Part shown: positions 26,035 to 37,952 of the stretch, piece by piece
Position numbering within the stretch: the stretch's first letter is position 1
Layout: each line of letters begins with the position of its first letter
NCBI GenBank assembly: GCA_028023455.1
Contig: JAQFVV010000545.1
Coordinates: forward strand, 250,001 to 314,000
DNA: 64,000 nt
Origin: Epiperipatus broadwayi
Taxonomy: Eukaryota; Onychophora; Udeonychophora; Euonychophora; Peripatidae
Reading direction: 5' to 3'
Translations under genes and position numbers: made by a program
Notes under the pieces: model-generated
What the model was told of the DNA's origin: nothing
The model's input: only the letters and a program-made list of their open reading frames with translations
The model's database searches: none

Positions 26035-27149
26035 CTCAATATGGTTGCAAAATAAACATAAATGACAAGCTTCCAATAAAACAAAAAAAAAAAGAAAGAT
26101 ATTTGCTGTTTTAGTCTTCAAAGTGAACTGTTTGAATTAATTGATTAATATTGTTATCAGATTATGTATGTGTGTGTTCTTTCCAGTTTTATAAATAATT
26201 TGTAATAATCGTTTAAATATTTAAAATGTCTTAATAAAACTTTTTCCATTAATATAAACCTTCCATTGTACATTTTTAATTTTAGTTTGTTAGATTTTAT
26301 TATTAAATAATTGTTTAAGAAATGTATAAATTACCTATGCCAATATATTTGTTTAATAATCAAAACCCCTGCAAAAATAATATAAAATATTCTTTTAGAA
26401 AGTGAACTTTCTAAAATATTGCATTTTTGTTATTTGTTTCGAATTGATGATGCTATGCAATGGGATCAGTGGGTCTATAATCCTGGCGCCCTCTTAAATA
26501 AATAAAAAACTGATTCCATTGGCAATTTGAATTGTAATAAAATAAGTCCCCACACACACACACTCCTTTGTTTCAAGGTAACATTTTTTAAAAATAACTT
26601 TTACTTTTTTATTCTAAATTTCTTTCTTTAAACTTTGAATTTTTATTAATTAAAAAAGGCCATCTTTAATTTGCCTTGAATGGGCTAACTAATTAAAAAC
26701 ATACATTCCTTTAGAAAATGTTGGCGGGCTTATCTCAAAATAAAATCATACGCTATATTTTAACAAGATTTTAAAAAGAAAAATATATTCTTATTTCTTT
26801 TAATAAAATAAGCATTTTATTTCAGCAGAATTTTGCATTAACTCATATATATATATATATGCTTGACGTATATATATGTTTGATTAATAGGTTTTACAAG
26901 TAATTTTTTTTAACACTACAAATAGTAGGTCAGTTAATCAGGAAATATCTCGAAATATTTGAATTCATACCTGAATGGAATATTTTTCTTTTAATAGTTT
27001 GATTAACTTACACATTATAGTGTGTAAAATAAGACCTATTATTATCTACTGGAAGATATTATGATATATCTATTCTAAGAACTGAAAAGTAAAAGGACAC
27101 GTGTGTAATTTCTGATTTAGTTTCAATATATATAAATGAATATATCAAA
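26035..27149. other. AT-rich intron stretch, no gene seen
   Basis: No ORF, exon or element border was found. A short CA run lies near 26552-26563 and a short AT run near 26850. Confidence 0.5.
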
Positions 27150-27498
27150 CTTCCTTTTTTTTAAACTTGATTTTTATATGACTATTATAAAAATATCACT
27201 ACATATCAATGTTTTGACTTATTTTATAATATAGTATTTTTCAAGGAAAAATAAAAATATATTTATTTTATAATAAAGTCTTTTTCAAGGAAAAATAAAA
27301 ATACATTTAATACGAATGTATTTTTATTTTTCCTTGAAAAAGACTATATTATAAAATAGTCAAACGTTGGTATGTAGTGATATTTTATTTATTTTTCCTT
27401 GAAAAAGTCTATATTATAAAATAGTCAAAATATTTGTATGTAGTGATATTTTTATAATAGTCATATAAAAATCAAGTTTAAAAAAAAAAAGAAATTTG
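27150..27498. repeat. Palindrome with internal duplication, ~170-bp arms
   Basis: The outer arms read TTAAACTTGATTTTTATATG on the left and its reverse complement near 27462-27481. The centre is near 27311. The block TTTTTCAAGGAAAAATAAA occurs twice in the left arm, and its inverse also occurs twice in the right arm, each copy next to an ATATTATAAAATAGTC-type segment. The structure is therefore a foldback whose inner arm has been tandemly duplicated. It has no coding content. Confidence 0.8.
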
Positions 27499-28127
27499 GC
27501 GTATTCATCTATAAATGTTGAAAGTTATGAACTATTTTTAAAAAGAAAACTGTAGATGATATTTTAAATTCATTGATAGTGATAGTTATGTAATTTGATC
27601 TACAGAAATGAAATATATAATACAAGATAGATATGGATTATTAATGAGGAATGGAGTATAAAAGATACAATCTGATCTTACATTTAAATTGTAGAATTAA
27701 TTTGTATTAGATTCAGGTAAACAAATCAAAGGCAGGGATTTTAACCTTATTCTTGAAGTTTCATATACTGATCTAATTCATAAATAGGCAACTATCAGTA
27801 ATGTTGTCTTATCATGTAAGTATATTTTTAGTACATATGTATATGTGTATACTATTTTTTTAATGATATTTATTTTACTTACTTGCCTTTTGTTTATAAA
27901 AGTGAAATTTTGCTAGTTGCTAATATTAGATTTGGATTTCATAATTTTTGCTTGTGGCTAAATTTCCATAAGTGATTGAAATAAATAGAAAATTTTTTTT
28001 GTTTCCAAAATAAGTTTCAGAAAAATGGATGAAATATATTAGAGATGTTTTTTTAAATTAATTATTTTTATAAATATATATATATACTAGTGTGTTTTTT
28101 GTAACCAGATCTTTTTTTTAATCTTAG

Positions 28128-28202
28128 AAAGAAAAAATTAAAAGGACTGAAAATGAGGTTGAACATATGCATAAATCTATACAAGAATCTTTTGATCAAA
28201 AA
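28128..28202 (+). CDS. Exon of the coiled-coil gene (second visible exon)
   Basis: An acceptor with a T-run (CTTTTTTTTAATCTTAG) ends at 28127 and a GTAAGT donor starts at 28203. The 75 nt read as exactly 25 codons in phase 0-0: KEKIKRTENEVEHMHK then SIQESFDQK. The charged, heptad-compatible composition suggests the start of the coiled coil. It joins in frame to the exon ending at 7337 and to the one starting at 42041. Being so short, it is supported only by borders, phase and composition. Confidence 0.6.
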
Positions 28203-29138
28203 GTAAGTTATAACTTTTTACTAGAATAAAAATTTTAAAATTTAAATTAAAAATTATTTGCAGTATCATTTTCTAAAGTATTTCTGTTGAAAAGTAAAAT
28301 TTTGAATTTAAAAGATTTTTGCCAAATGACATTTTAATGTTAAAAATAAAATTATTATAAAAAACAAACAAATATTAATAAAATTAATTAGAGAGATGTT
28401 GTAGAACCTTTAGAGACAGGCTTTATTTGCCAATTTGCATTTCAGTACAATATTCCCTTTTTATCTTTAGTTACAAGTCATATTTTTATCTAAATAAAGT
28501 CTAGAGAGCATACAGAACAAGAAAGAAATTAACTAATTTTCAGATAAGTCCTGAATTTTGATTTTTTTATATAGTGTTTTAATATGTTAGTGTGAAAAAT
28601 ATACCTCCTTGCTTAATTTAGGTCCAAATGAAGGTAAAGCAATATAGTGTCAGTATTAATAAATAATAAGATTACAAAATGCATTAAAAGCAGTAGTGGA
28701 TAGCAGATAATGATGTCATTACTACTATTAATTATAAATATAATATAAGCTGTAAGAGTCATATAATATTTTATTTGGAATAAGATTACAAACTTTGTTC
28801 AAAAGAAAATTTTAGTTCTAATATCTTTTGAGATATTTGAGAGTAAAGTACAAATTCTATACCTTAAGTAATTTAATTTCACTAAAAAATTAAATTGTCA
28901 CTATAGTTAAAACAGATTCTATAATTGGTTTAAAAGCATTGATAGTTAATTAAAAATCAAAAAAGTGACCTGTCATAACATTGACTATACTGGTTTTTTT
29001 TTAAAAGAAAAGAAAACTATAATTAGTTAACAGTAACCTGATGGAAAAACAATTTTTTTTATAGAAATCAATCAACAATAATCCGGTCAAGAAATTTATA
29101 CATATATTTTTTTTAAAAAAAGAAGATATTAAACTGTA
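28203..29138. other. AT-rich intron stretch, no gene seen
   Basis: No ORF, exon or element border was found between the coiled-coil exon and the pogo-like element. Confidence 0.5.
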
Positions 29139-29140
29139 TA

Positions 29141-30043
29141 CACCTGGGTCTCGTTTTATGCAGATTATTTTAATGCGATTTTGAAGTTATGCAATCCATG
29201 TTTCTTCTTAATATCTTTCATATTTCACTATATTTATTAGATATCAAGAAATTTTTAAATTATTAATAACCTATTTTGACTTGAAATATTTTTTTTTCAA
29301 AGATATAACGTTATATTAGCAGCTAACGTGAATATGGCCTGAAGCTGTATTTAGAATCTTATCTTCTATGTAAATAACCTACTTATACTAATGAGTAAAT
29401 AATAATAATAATAATAGATTTATATTTACAGTATAAAAATATCGCAATAAATATTCAAAAATTTTACATTTTTAAAACGTATTTTGTTAGATATAACAGA
29501 AATAAATAATTTTTTAGATTTTAAAAATAAATAATAACTAATATTTTATTGATTTTATAAGCTGAAAATAATCTTTCTAATGATAATGTATAATCGTTTT
29601 GTTTTGATTGCAATGTCATTTTTTTAATATAGAAACAGAAAACCATTAACACAGCACAAGACTGAAAGTGGTGCTAGTTGTACATCACATCACGAATCTG
29701 ATTTCTCACCAGTTCACAAATGAACGCATGTTGTCAAATAGCGGTAATGATTAAAATATGTATGAAAAAATATAAAATTAAATACTGTAGTTAATAAAAA
29801 AAGTTTGTCTTGTATTAATTTTTTTCAAATATTTGAAATTTTTTATTAGTCATTCTTTATTTCCTTATTTTTTTAATGCAAATTTTTAAGTAATTTTTCC
29901 TTGTTGCTTTGCTTTTATGTGATTTCTAAAAAATACAGACCTTATCCCCCATTTTTCAAGGTAAGTTAAGTCTATTTTTGTGCGATTTCCTCTGTGCGCA
30001 TTTTCTGAGGAACCTATCTACCGCATAAAACGAGACCCAGGTG
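29141..30043. mobile_element. Tc1-mariner/pogo-like non-autonomous transposon
   Basis: The ends are inverted repeats: CACCTGGGTCTCGTTTTAT at 29141 and its exact complement ending at 30043 (ATAAAACGAGACCCAGGTG). The match is about 21 bp. Each end is flanked by TA (29139-29140 and 30044-30045), the target duplication of the Tc1-mariner superfamily. The 903-bp interior is AT-rich. A patch near 29640-29740 is less AT-rich and could be a transposase remnant. The sub-terminal right end (TGCGCATTTTCTGAGGAACC) resembles pogo/Tigger sub-terminal sequences, which is a weaker assignment than the TIR plus TA evidence. Confidence 0.85.
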
Positions 30044-30045
30044 TA

Positions 30046-31659
30046 CTTTGAATATTAAATTAATTATGAAAAATGTAATATTATTGTAACAAGTTAAAAT
30101 ATGTAACATCAATGTGCGAATACACACACACATATATACATACATTTTTAAACATTTGTAGTATTTTTTATATACAACTGAATGGTTTAATTATGTATTT
30201 ATTATTTTATATGACGACTGTAATATAAGTCAATTGTACTGCATATTTATGTGTGTGCATATATGTCAATGCTTGTCAAATAGGACAAATGTGCAAATTT
30301 TATTCATTTTTTATAATTATTTTATGTTAATTGAAATGTTTTCATTGTATATTATAAAATGCATGTCTGTTTTCAGATATAGGTATGCGTTTATAGATAC
30401 TTATTAAGAAGTATTGTAAATCAATGTAAAACTTTAGTTGTGTATATAATTTTGTATACTTTTCAAAATCAGAATCCTTATTCTATAAGACCTTAATTTC
30501 GTGTTTTTTTTTTGTTAATAATAAACTTGTATTTAATTGTTAAAAGTTGTATTAAATCATCATTTGTTGGTCACATACAGTAATAGAGCTTGTGTTCTTC
30601 AAGCTAGATTTGTGCACGGGATGAATATATAAATGGGGATGTGTAATTAGTGCTTTTGGGGCATCCAGCGATGGTCAATCATCATCATCCTGGTTGGCAC
30701 ATAAGATTATATTTTTTAAAGCCCATGCACTATCTTTAATTTTAGTTTAGTCTCATTAAAAATTTAAGTTTATAGTTGGCCAAACAAGTGGCCAGAGCAT
30801 TGATGATGATCAGCATGTTTATGTATCCCAGCATTATTGTTTAGATTTTCTGATTATTGTGTATTCTAATGGATTAGCACTTAAGTGGTGTATCCAAATT
30901 AATGGTTAAATAATTGCCCAAGCTGGCAAAGGCTCAATAGTTAGCCTGGTCTAAAGGAGACCCATTTCCAATTCAGTCACAAGGTTGACTGTTGATTTAT
31001 ATTTTTTATTGTTCAATCCAGTCACAAGGTGGACTGTTGATTTATTGTAATGATTTGTTTATTCCCATCAAAGATGATGATGGATGGTTATTTCTTTTGA
31101 GTATTTACTTGTACTTATTTTTTTACTTGATAATGCTGGTTGATATATGATTGATGTATAGTTATTTTAGTTACTCTAAGAAATGACTGCTGATCTTTGA
31201 GAGCTTTTGATCTCATGCTTCCCTTAAATATATCTCATTACTTATATAATTTTGTAAATATTTAAATTTAATTTACTTGAGAGTGATGATGATTTGCCAT
31301 CATCCCAGGTTCATTCCATTTATCCACTTCCTATCATCCTATCCTGTTACAATATATATATGTTCACTAGATGGAGCTTACCACTAGCTCCTAACAAGCT
31401 TTAGTTATAAGTGCCAAAAGAGAATATATATATATATATGTTGTATCCTTGCTAACAGATACTTAAGAAAATGAATATAATATCGTGATAATCCTCCGGC
31501 TCACTCTCACTTAACAAAATATGTACTAATAATATCTTATTATAATATTCTTTGATTAGACTAGCTCAAAATTCAATAATTATCAATATATAGTTCGATT
31601 GAATAATAAATAAATAATAATCATGATACATTTAACAAAGAGTATAACGGTTGCTAAAC
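30046..31659. other. Intron stretch with a short direct repeat
   Basis: CAGTCACAAGGTTGACTGTT near 30977 recurs about 43 bp downstream as CAGTCACAAGGTGGACTGTT, both followed by GATTTAT. ATCATCATC and GATGATGAT clusters are scattered between 30670 and 31300. A sequence ATAAGTGCCAAAAGAGA near 31412 has an inverted partner near 33151 (TCTCTTTTGGCACTTA), which may mark the ends of the following repeat. Confidence 0.45.
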
Positions 31660-33255
31660 ATTGAGAATATCTCCATAAAGTCATACCCTCAGTGGCATAG
31701 AAACACTATCCCCCTAAATTTATACAATAACACAAATCTATAGTATTCCTACGACTTTGAAATACATTAAATAATTTTAACCTAATATTAATAAATTATA
31801 ATTTCTGTTATTAAAAAAAAAAAAAATATCGGGTTCTATAAAATAACATCAGCAAATTAATCAAAAATCCTGTAGCTGAACATAATGAGATATTTATTTA
31901 CATAATACCTAACTACCCCTCTCTAAAGTAGTAATAATAATATAATAATATGTTCCTACACTTAATCTTATTAATAATATATCCTATATTTAATACTTAA
32001 TAAGCAGATAAAATATAATAATAATAAATATTATATGAATCAAATTTTCTTATATAGCATACAAAATATAATGTAATCTGAATAGAGTGGTAATATGAAA
32101 AATATTTACAATTTATATGGTATCAGTTTTAAATAATTAATTCTAAATAGAAAATAATATTATAGTGATTAAATATTCAATTATCTTATTCAGAGTAGCA
32201 ATAATATTTTAAATAAATTTATATCATCTATTATGTGCAGATATGTTATATGTTTTATTTAAATTTAGTGGATTAGATGTTGTGGAAAATGAAGAGATCA
32301 ATAAATAACACTTGACAAGGAGATTCTTTATAAAAAACATTAAATAAAAATATACAAAATTATACATGAAAAATTATATTGCATGTCATAAAATAAAATA
32401 AAATAAAAATTTTTAAGCCTTCACTCTGGCTTTATGAAATTTACATCTAGTCCCATATAAAAATAATAACATAAAATTCAAAATGTTCATATGTCAAAGA
32501 CTGTATGTAAAAATTGTATTTAATTAATTTAATAAGAGAAGTATTATTTCTCTAACTCAACTAAAGATAAAATAAGATATTTTATTTAAATACTTTAATT
32601 AATGTAATTCTGTTGTGGGAATATTTCACTTTAATAATTATAGACAACAAAAATGTGTACTCATGTAACAAATGATTGCTTGGCACCGCTCTAAATAAAT
32701 GTGTTCTTGGCATATTCAAGGAAAATAATATAAAGATAAAATAAAAATTCAAAATTACTCTTAACAATCCTTTGTTTTGTAAAATATGCATTTTCAAAAT
32801 TTATTGATTTTATAACTATAAAATATTAGGAATAGTAATTGTTCCTTTATTATAGCTGTAAATTAGCATTCCTTATTCAACATCATTTGTATCCAAACTT
32901 ATTCAAAAACCTATCTTGTCATTTAGTTTGAACAATCCATCTTTACAAGTTTATTCATTATTCAGGTTTCTCAGGTACTAAGCTCTACAATGTATAACAA
33001 ATGAAATTCAGATAGCAATAAAATGTAGGACATGAAGGAAATAATAATTAGAGTAATAACTTAATAGTCTATGAAATAAATTCATTCACATGGAAAACAG
33101 TGCAAAAGATTAGGTATGGCTTAGTCAAATACCTATGAAAAATATGTCATGGCTCTCTTTTGGCACTTACAGACACTAAAACAAGTAGATGACACTGTCC
33201 ATGGAAATATAAATAATAAAAATACAGGACTTTGTTAACTGTATTTGTACACTAT
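31660..33255. repeat. Diverged dispersed repeat, copy 2
   Basis: It is collinear with 20290-22155. Shared blocks are near 31660-31765 (CTCAGTGGCATAGAAACAC, then TATAGTATTCCTACGACTTT), near 32275 (TTGTGGAAAATGAAGAGA region) and near 33192-33255 (ACACTGTCCATGG, then GGACTTTGTTAACT). A possible inverted pair near 31412 and 33151 would make the element about 1.75 kb. No protein-coding remnant is visible, and the class is unknown. Confidence 0.5.
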
Positions 33256-33539
33256 TCCAAAATTCAAGAAAACATAGATTGATATTCCTATCATCTTAAC
33301 ATATCCTAAATACTCATCCAGGGGTTCATCTCTTACTTCCCTGTTCACTACTCTACAAATTCCATATATTGATTTAAACAATCAACATCGCAAAAAATAA
33401 ACTGAATGACAATACCCAATATTCCATAAACTAGCATATAAAATTCATTAAAACTATGGATACATTTAAAGAAACGGTTTCGAAAATCTAATCTTTGCCA
33501 CAATACAAATGACTTTGATAAAATATATTACTAATATTT
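33256..33539. other. Non-coding intron sequence
   Basis: No feature is visible apart from the left copy of the 10-bp repeat at 33530-33539 that flanks the next element. Confidence 0.5.
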
Positions 33540-34202
33540 CAAGTGCTTATGACTATCAACAGCCAATCAGATCATAAACATTGAGACAGAGAATTTAACA
33601 AGAAAAGGATGGTTCCACCCTCTTCTTTACTTATCTTTCTATATATCCAAGCCAGTCTAAAGTACTTAGATCTGAAAACGTGAATCTTAAATATCTTCAC
33701 ACTCAACTCACTGAGTTCAAATTACAAACATACAGCATGAAATCTCTCGATTTACTACACAGTAGTTTTTCGATGTTATAACTTCCAGCAATATATGTAA
33801 ATAATATTTATTTTATAAAGCGCAGATGGTATTGAAATTAAACTGAGAGACTGCAAACCTCTCAAGCGCTTATGACTATCAACAGCCAATCAGCAAGTTA
33901 TAATATCGAAAAACTACTGCATAGTAAATCGAAAGATTTCATGCTGTATGTTTGTAATTTGAACTCAGTAAGTTGAGTGTGAAGATATTTAAGATTCACG
34001 CTTTCAGATCTAGTACTTTAGACTGGCTTGGATATATAGAAAGACAAGTAAAGAAGAGGGTGGAACCACCCTTTTCTTGTTAAATTCTCTGTCTCAGTGT
34101 TTACGATCTGATTGGCTGTTGATAGTCATAAGCGCTTGAGAGCTTTGCAGTCTCTCAGTTTAATTTCAATACCGTCTGCGCTTTATAAAATAAATATTAT
34201 TT
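33540..34202. mobile_element. Foldback element with 10-bp flanking duplication
   Basis: Arm 33540-33785 is the reverse complement of 33895-34140 with only scattered mismatches over about 246 bp. A second unit (about 98 bp, containing AAAGCGCAG, CTGAGAGACTGCAAA and AGCCAATCAG) occurs in the loop at 33795-33893 and inverted at the right end, 34108-34202. The whole is flanked by a perfect 10-bp direct repeat, ACTAATATTT, at 33530-33539 and 34203-34212. The left end lacks the outer ~65 bp that the right end has. Long TIRs and a 9-10 bp duplication fit Foldback or Mutator-like elements. No ORF lies inside. Arm similarity makes it the youngest-looking palindrome in the window. Confidence 0.85.
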
Positions 34203-34212
34203 ACTAATATTT

Positions 34213-37200
34213 ATATATTTTACAGATAAATATCATATTATTTTACTTTGCAAAAAATATAATTATGAATAATTAATACATTCATAACTAGCTGTATCAT
34301 AAAAAATATGCATATTTATGTTTTCTATTGTTTATATTCTTAAATAAACTCATATATGTTATGAATTAATATACCATTCACCCATTCATTTATCAATTAT
34401 AAAAAAAAAAAAATTTAATTCCAAGCAATTAAAAGTATTATATCACTTCATAACAATAATGAAAATTACCTAGTGACTTAAAATAATATTAAAATCACAT
34501 ATGATGTCTTCTGGTTTCTGGACATAAATAATTATATCATAAATTCACCCAAACAACATTCATTAGGAAATCATATTAAAATGTTCATAAATATTTTAAA
34601 ATCATTAATCTGTTTTAAAGATTAAATTATGATAAATAAACATTTATATTAGTTCAAACTTAACTACATAAAAAAATAGAAATAAGTCTTAATTACTAAT
34701 GTTAAGTTTTTTAGAAATAAATAAAAAAGTCAATAAATAAAAAAAAACCCAAAGTTACGAATTTCTTTTCTATTCCAAAACTCCATCGCTGTCAATTGTT
34801 GAAAAAAATGTTAGGGTATAAAATTTGCATGGTTACTAAACAACAAACTACCAGTCTTTGTTCAAAGCTTCTCTTCTCACAACTTTTTTCACGACATAGA
34901 TAAATAAATAAAAAAATGTCAACTTTTAAAATCTCTTAATCCAAGAAAATATTGTTCATCCTGCTTTAAAGATATTTTTAAAACAGTCCATTTCTGAAAA
35001 TCTTTCCAGGATAACAATAATTTATTTAATAAAGACTTTAATAACCATTTTAGGTAAATAAATCCCTTTTTCTCCGTGCATATACATAAATCCAAGGATC
35101 CTTTGATTATAGATGCATTATATTTGGCACACATTTCTGGAGCTTATTTTTCAACAAATCAGACATATTATTTCATTATATATTCCAAATAAATACAATT
35201 AACAGAGCAAATAGATGAGGTCAGGTTTCAATATTTAAAGATTATTTATTTTTGATATCGTATTTTTCCAATAAGCATTTTCTTCTTTTTAAAAGATAGC
35301 AAAATAAAACAGTAATTATTCTGTTAGGAAACTTAAATCTTTTATCATATATTTGGCAATTATACTTTTTAGTTTATCTTTAACATTTCTTGCTTCTATA
35401 ACTTCAAATAAAATTTGTTTCAAAGGCAAACATTATTAAAGTGGTAATTATTAGAAAATAAAAAATGTTCTAAAAATGATATATTATATTTTATCTCCTA
35501 TGTCTTTTAAAATTTAAAGATAATATATGTTTCTATCTCTTCCAGTGTCTTATATTAAAATAATGTCTTTTTAAAATTATTAATTTTATTATCAACACAT
35601 AAATAAGTCTTTAAGAGTAGTAATTAATTTATTGAATGCACAGAGACCATATGTAAATATTTTAAACAGGCTTTAGTCTGTGTACTCAATGTGCTTTAAA
35701 ATTCACAGTAATCAAGCATATTTTGCTGATAGAAGAAACCTTCTAAATCATGACACAAGATAGTGACTTTTATAAAGATAAGAGTGGCCATCTTATCTTT
35801 AAGCTAAATGTCCATTTATATAGGCGAATCTGAAGCATCTTGATTTGGTAGTGTGAAGTAGTTGTTTTCTCCATTGTTTAAACTATTTATAAATAATTAT
35901 TATATACAATATATTTCTAGAGAATAAATGTTTATACTGTTGAAGCATTCCATAAGAAAAATTATTAAAATTCTTACTCCAACTCTTAGCATGGTTATGC
36001 TCCAATAAAAACATTGGCATTTGGCCAGTCTCCTCCCGATATTTCTTAATGTAGATTTTCATTCAATAAGTCAATAATGAGTTTTTAAATCAAGTTTCTG
36101 AATAGTTGTACTGATAGTTAAATATTTAAAATTTGTATTCACACATGTTGTTGAACAAAATATAAATCCTTTATGTTCCAAAACATTATAAAAATAATAA
36201 TATTTAAAATTTAATTTACAGCAATTTCCTGTTAATAACTTTTCACAATTTTATCTACATAACACAACACAATAATAATAATCAATCAATCCAATGTCAT
36301 ACACCAGTCTATTTATACTTATTCTATCAAGATATTTGATTGGATAAATAGAGCCAGACAAATCAACTAATTTACATTATGATCAGACTTTGTAATTTTT
36401 AAAAGTAAAAATAAAATTATGAGGCATCTTTTTTTTAATAATAAAAATATAATTAAATATTTAAATATGCACAACTCTATTCATTCAATAAAAATATTTT
36501 TGAATAATTCAATTTATTAATATTCAATAAAATATTTCATTTAATGTACCTATTTTAGTCTGCTTTTTTATCAGTTTAAATATTATTTAAAACTTAATTT
36601 AAATATCCTATGATGTTCAAATGTATGAATTTCACTAATAATTTTAGTAAATAACTAGAACTTTCTTTTAAATTCTGGAAAGCACTTCACAAACATATAT
36701 TTATTAGACAGTCATGTGATAAACTTTTTCAGACATAATGTAGCAAATTTTAACTTACTGTCTGCATATATTTTTAAAATGAATATTTAATTTTAAAAAA
36801 TGCATTATATAAAATATTTAATATAATAATGTAATTTAAAATATTAATTTTGATATTTATTATATGATAATAAATAAAATTGAAACATTTAGAACATCAT
36901 ACAATACTATTAATAACTTTTATAAGAATATTAAAAAACATTAACTCATTTTATAATATATTTAACAATTTATTCAATTATTAATAACTACATTTAAATT
37001 ATTGATTTATTAACATACTTATTAAGTAGAATACTAACTATATTTTTAAATATAACTGATATTAACCTGTCTTACTTGTACAATATTAAATTATTCTGCT
37101 TTTGTCATTTAATTTTATGGTTAGAAATAGTTTTAAAATACTCTACAACTTACTTATGGATTTATTTAATCCAGTTCAAGTCCCTTTAAATCAATACATT

Positions 37201-37287
37201 AATAATTATAGGTTTTATAACTATCTAAATTTAATTTTTTTTTAGAAAATTGTACTTCTATAACCTATCTATCCCTAATAAATGTGC
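34213..37287. other. AT-rich intron stretch, no gene seen
   Basis: Continuous A/T-rich sequence with no recognisable coding region or element border. The ORF of 71 codons near 34919-35134 (minus) has no domain. Confidence 0.5.
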
Positions 37288-37721
37288 ACAATACATATTA
37301 TAAAGATCATTCCAATAGCTCTAAACCAGCTTTTTTTAAAAATGATAAATGCTACAAAAGAAAGCATTCAAATCATCTTTATCTAGAATAGTCCCTATCT
37401 CCAGACTAGTTTCAAGCTATGGCTCTCTTCATTGAGGAGCTAAGACACCAGATTTAAAAAACTAACTCAAGATTAAGCATTTAAAATATGCAAAAACTCA
37501 CTATACGTATTGCCACTAACTGCAAGCTAGAATAATCAAGGTAAGAAATGGTGATCATGAGATGTTTATTGGTTTAAGATAAGTATTTATCTAAAACCGG
37601 TTTGGGGATAGGGACAATCCTAGATAAAGATGATTTGAATGTTTTCTTTTGAAGCATTTATCATTAAAAAAAAATAAACTTGTTTAGAGCTATTGAAATG
37701 CTCTTTATATTACATATTGGT
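37288..37721. repeat. Foldback element related to the one at 48612
   Basis: The arms are about 37288-37402 and 37604-37721. Paired blocks include AAGCATTCAAATCATCTTTA and its inverse, and CCAATAGCTCTAAAC and its inverse. The 200-bp loop contains pieces that also occur in the 48612-49282 element: GAAATGGTGATCATGAGATG against GAAATGGTGATCATGTGATG, AGACTAGTTTCAAGCT against AGACTAGTTTCTAGCT, and a GCCACTAACTGCA block against GCCACTCAGTGCA. The arms themselves are not shared. The two are thus different foldbacks with a common core. Confidence 0.75.
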
Positions 37722-37952
37722 AAATACAAGCTATATAGGTCATGTGACATATAACATGATTTTATTATATATATATATATGGATACTGTTATTGTAAATA
37801 AAGTATTTACTTCTTGTTATATATGTGTATGCTCAAATACATAAACAAGGAAGTAAATGTAAAAAATGCAAAAGGTAAAAAATATAATGCACTAAAGATT
37901 TATTATTAAAAATTAAAATGTACAAAGTAAAATATCCAGGCAATTAGTAAAA

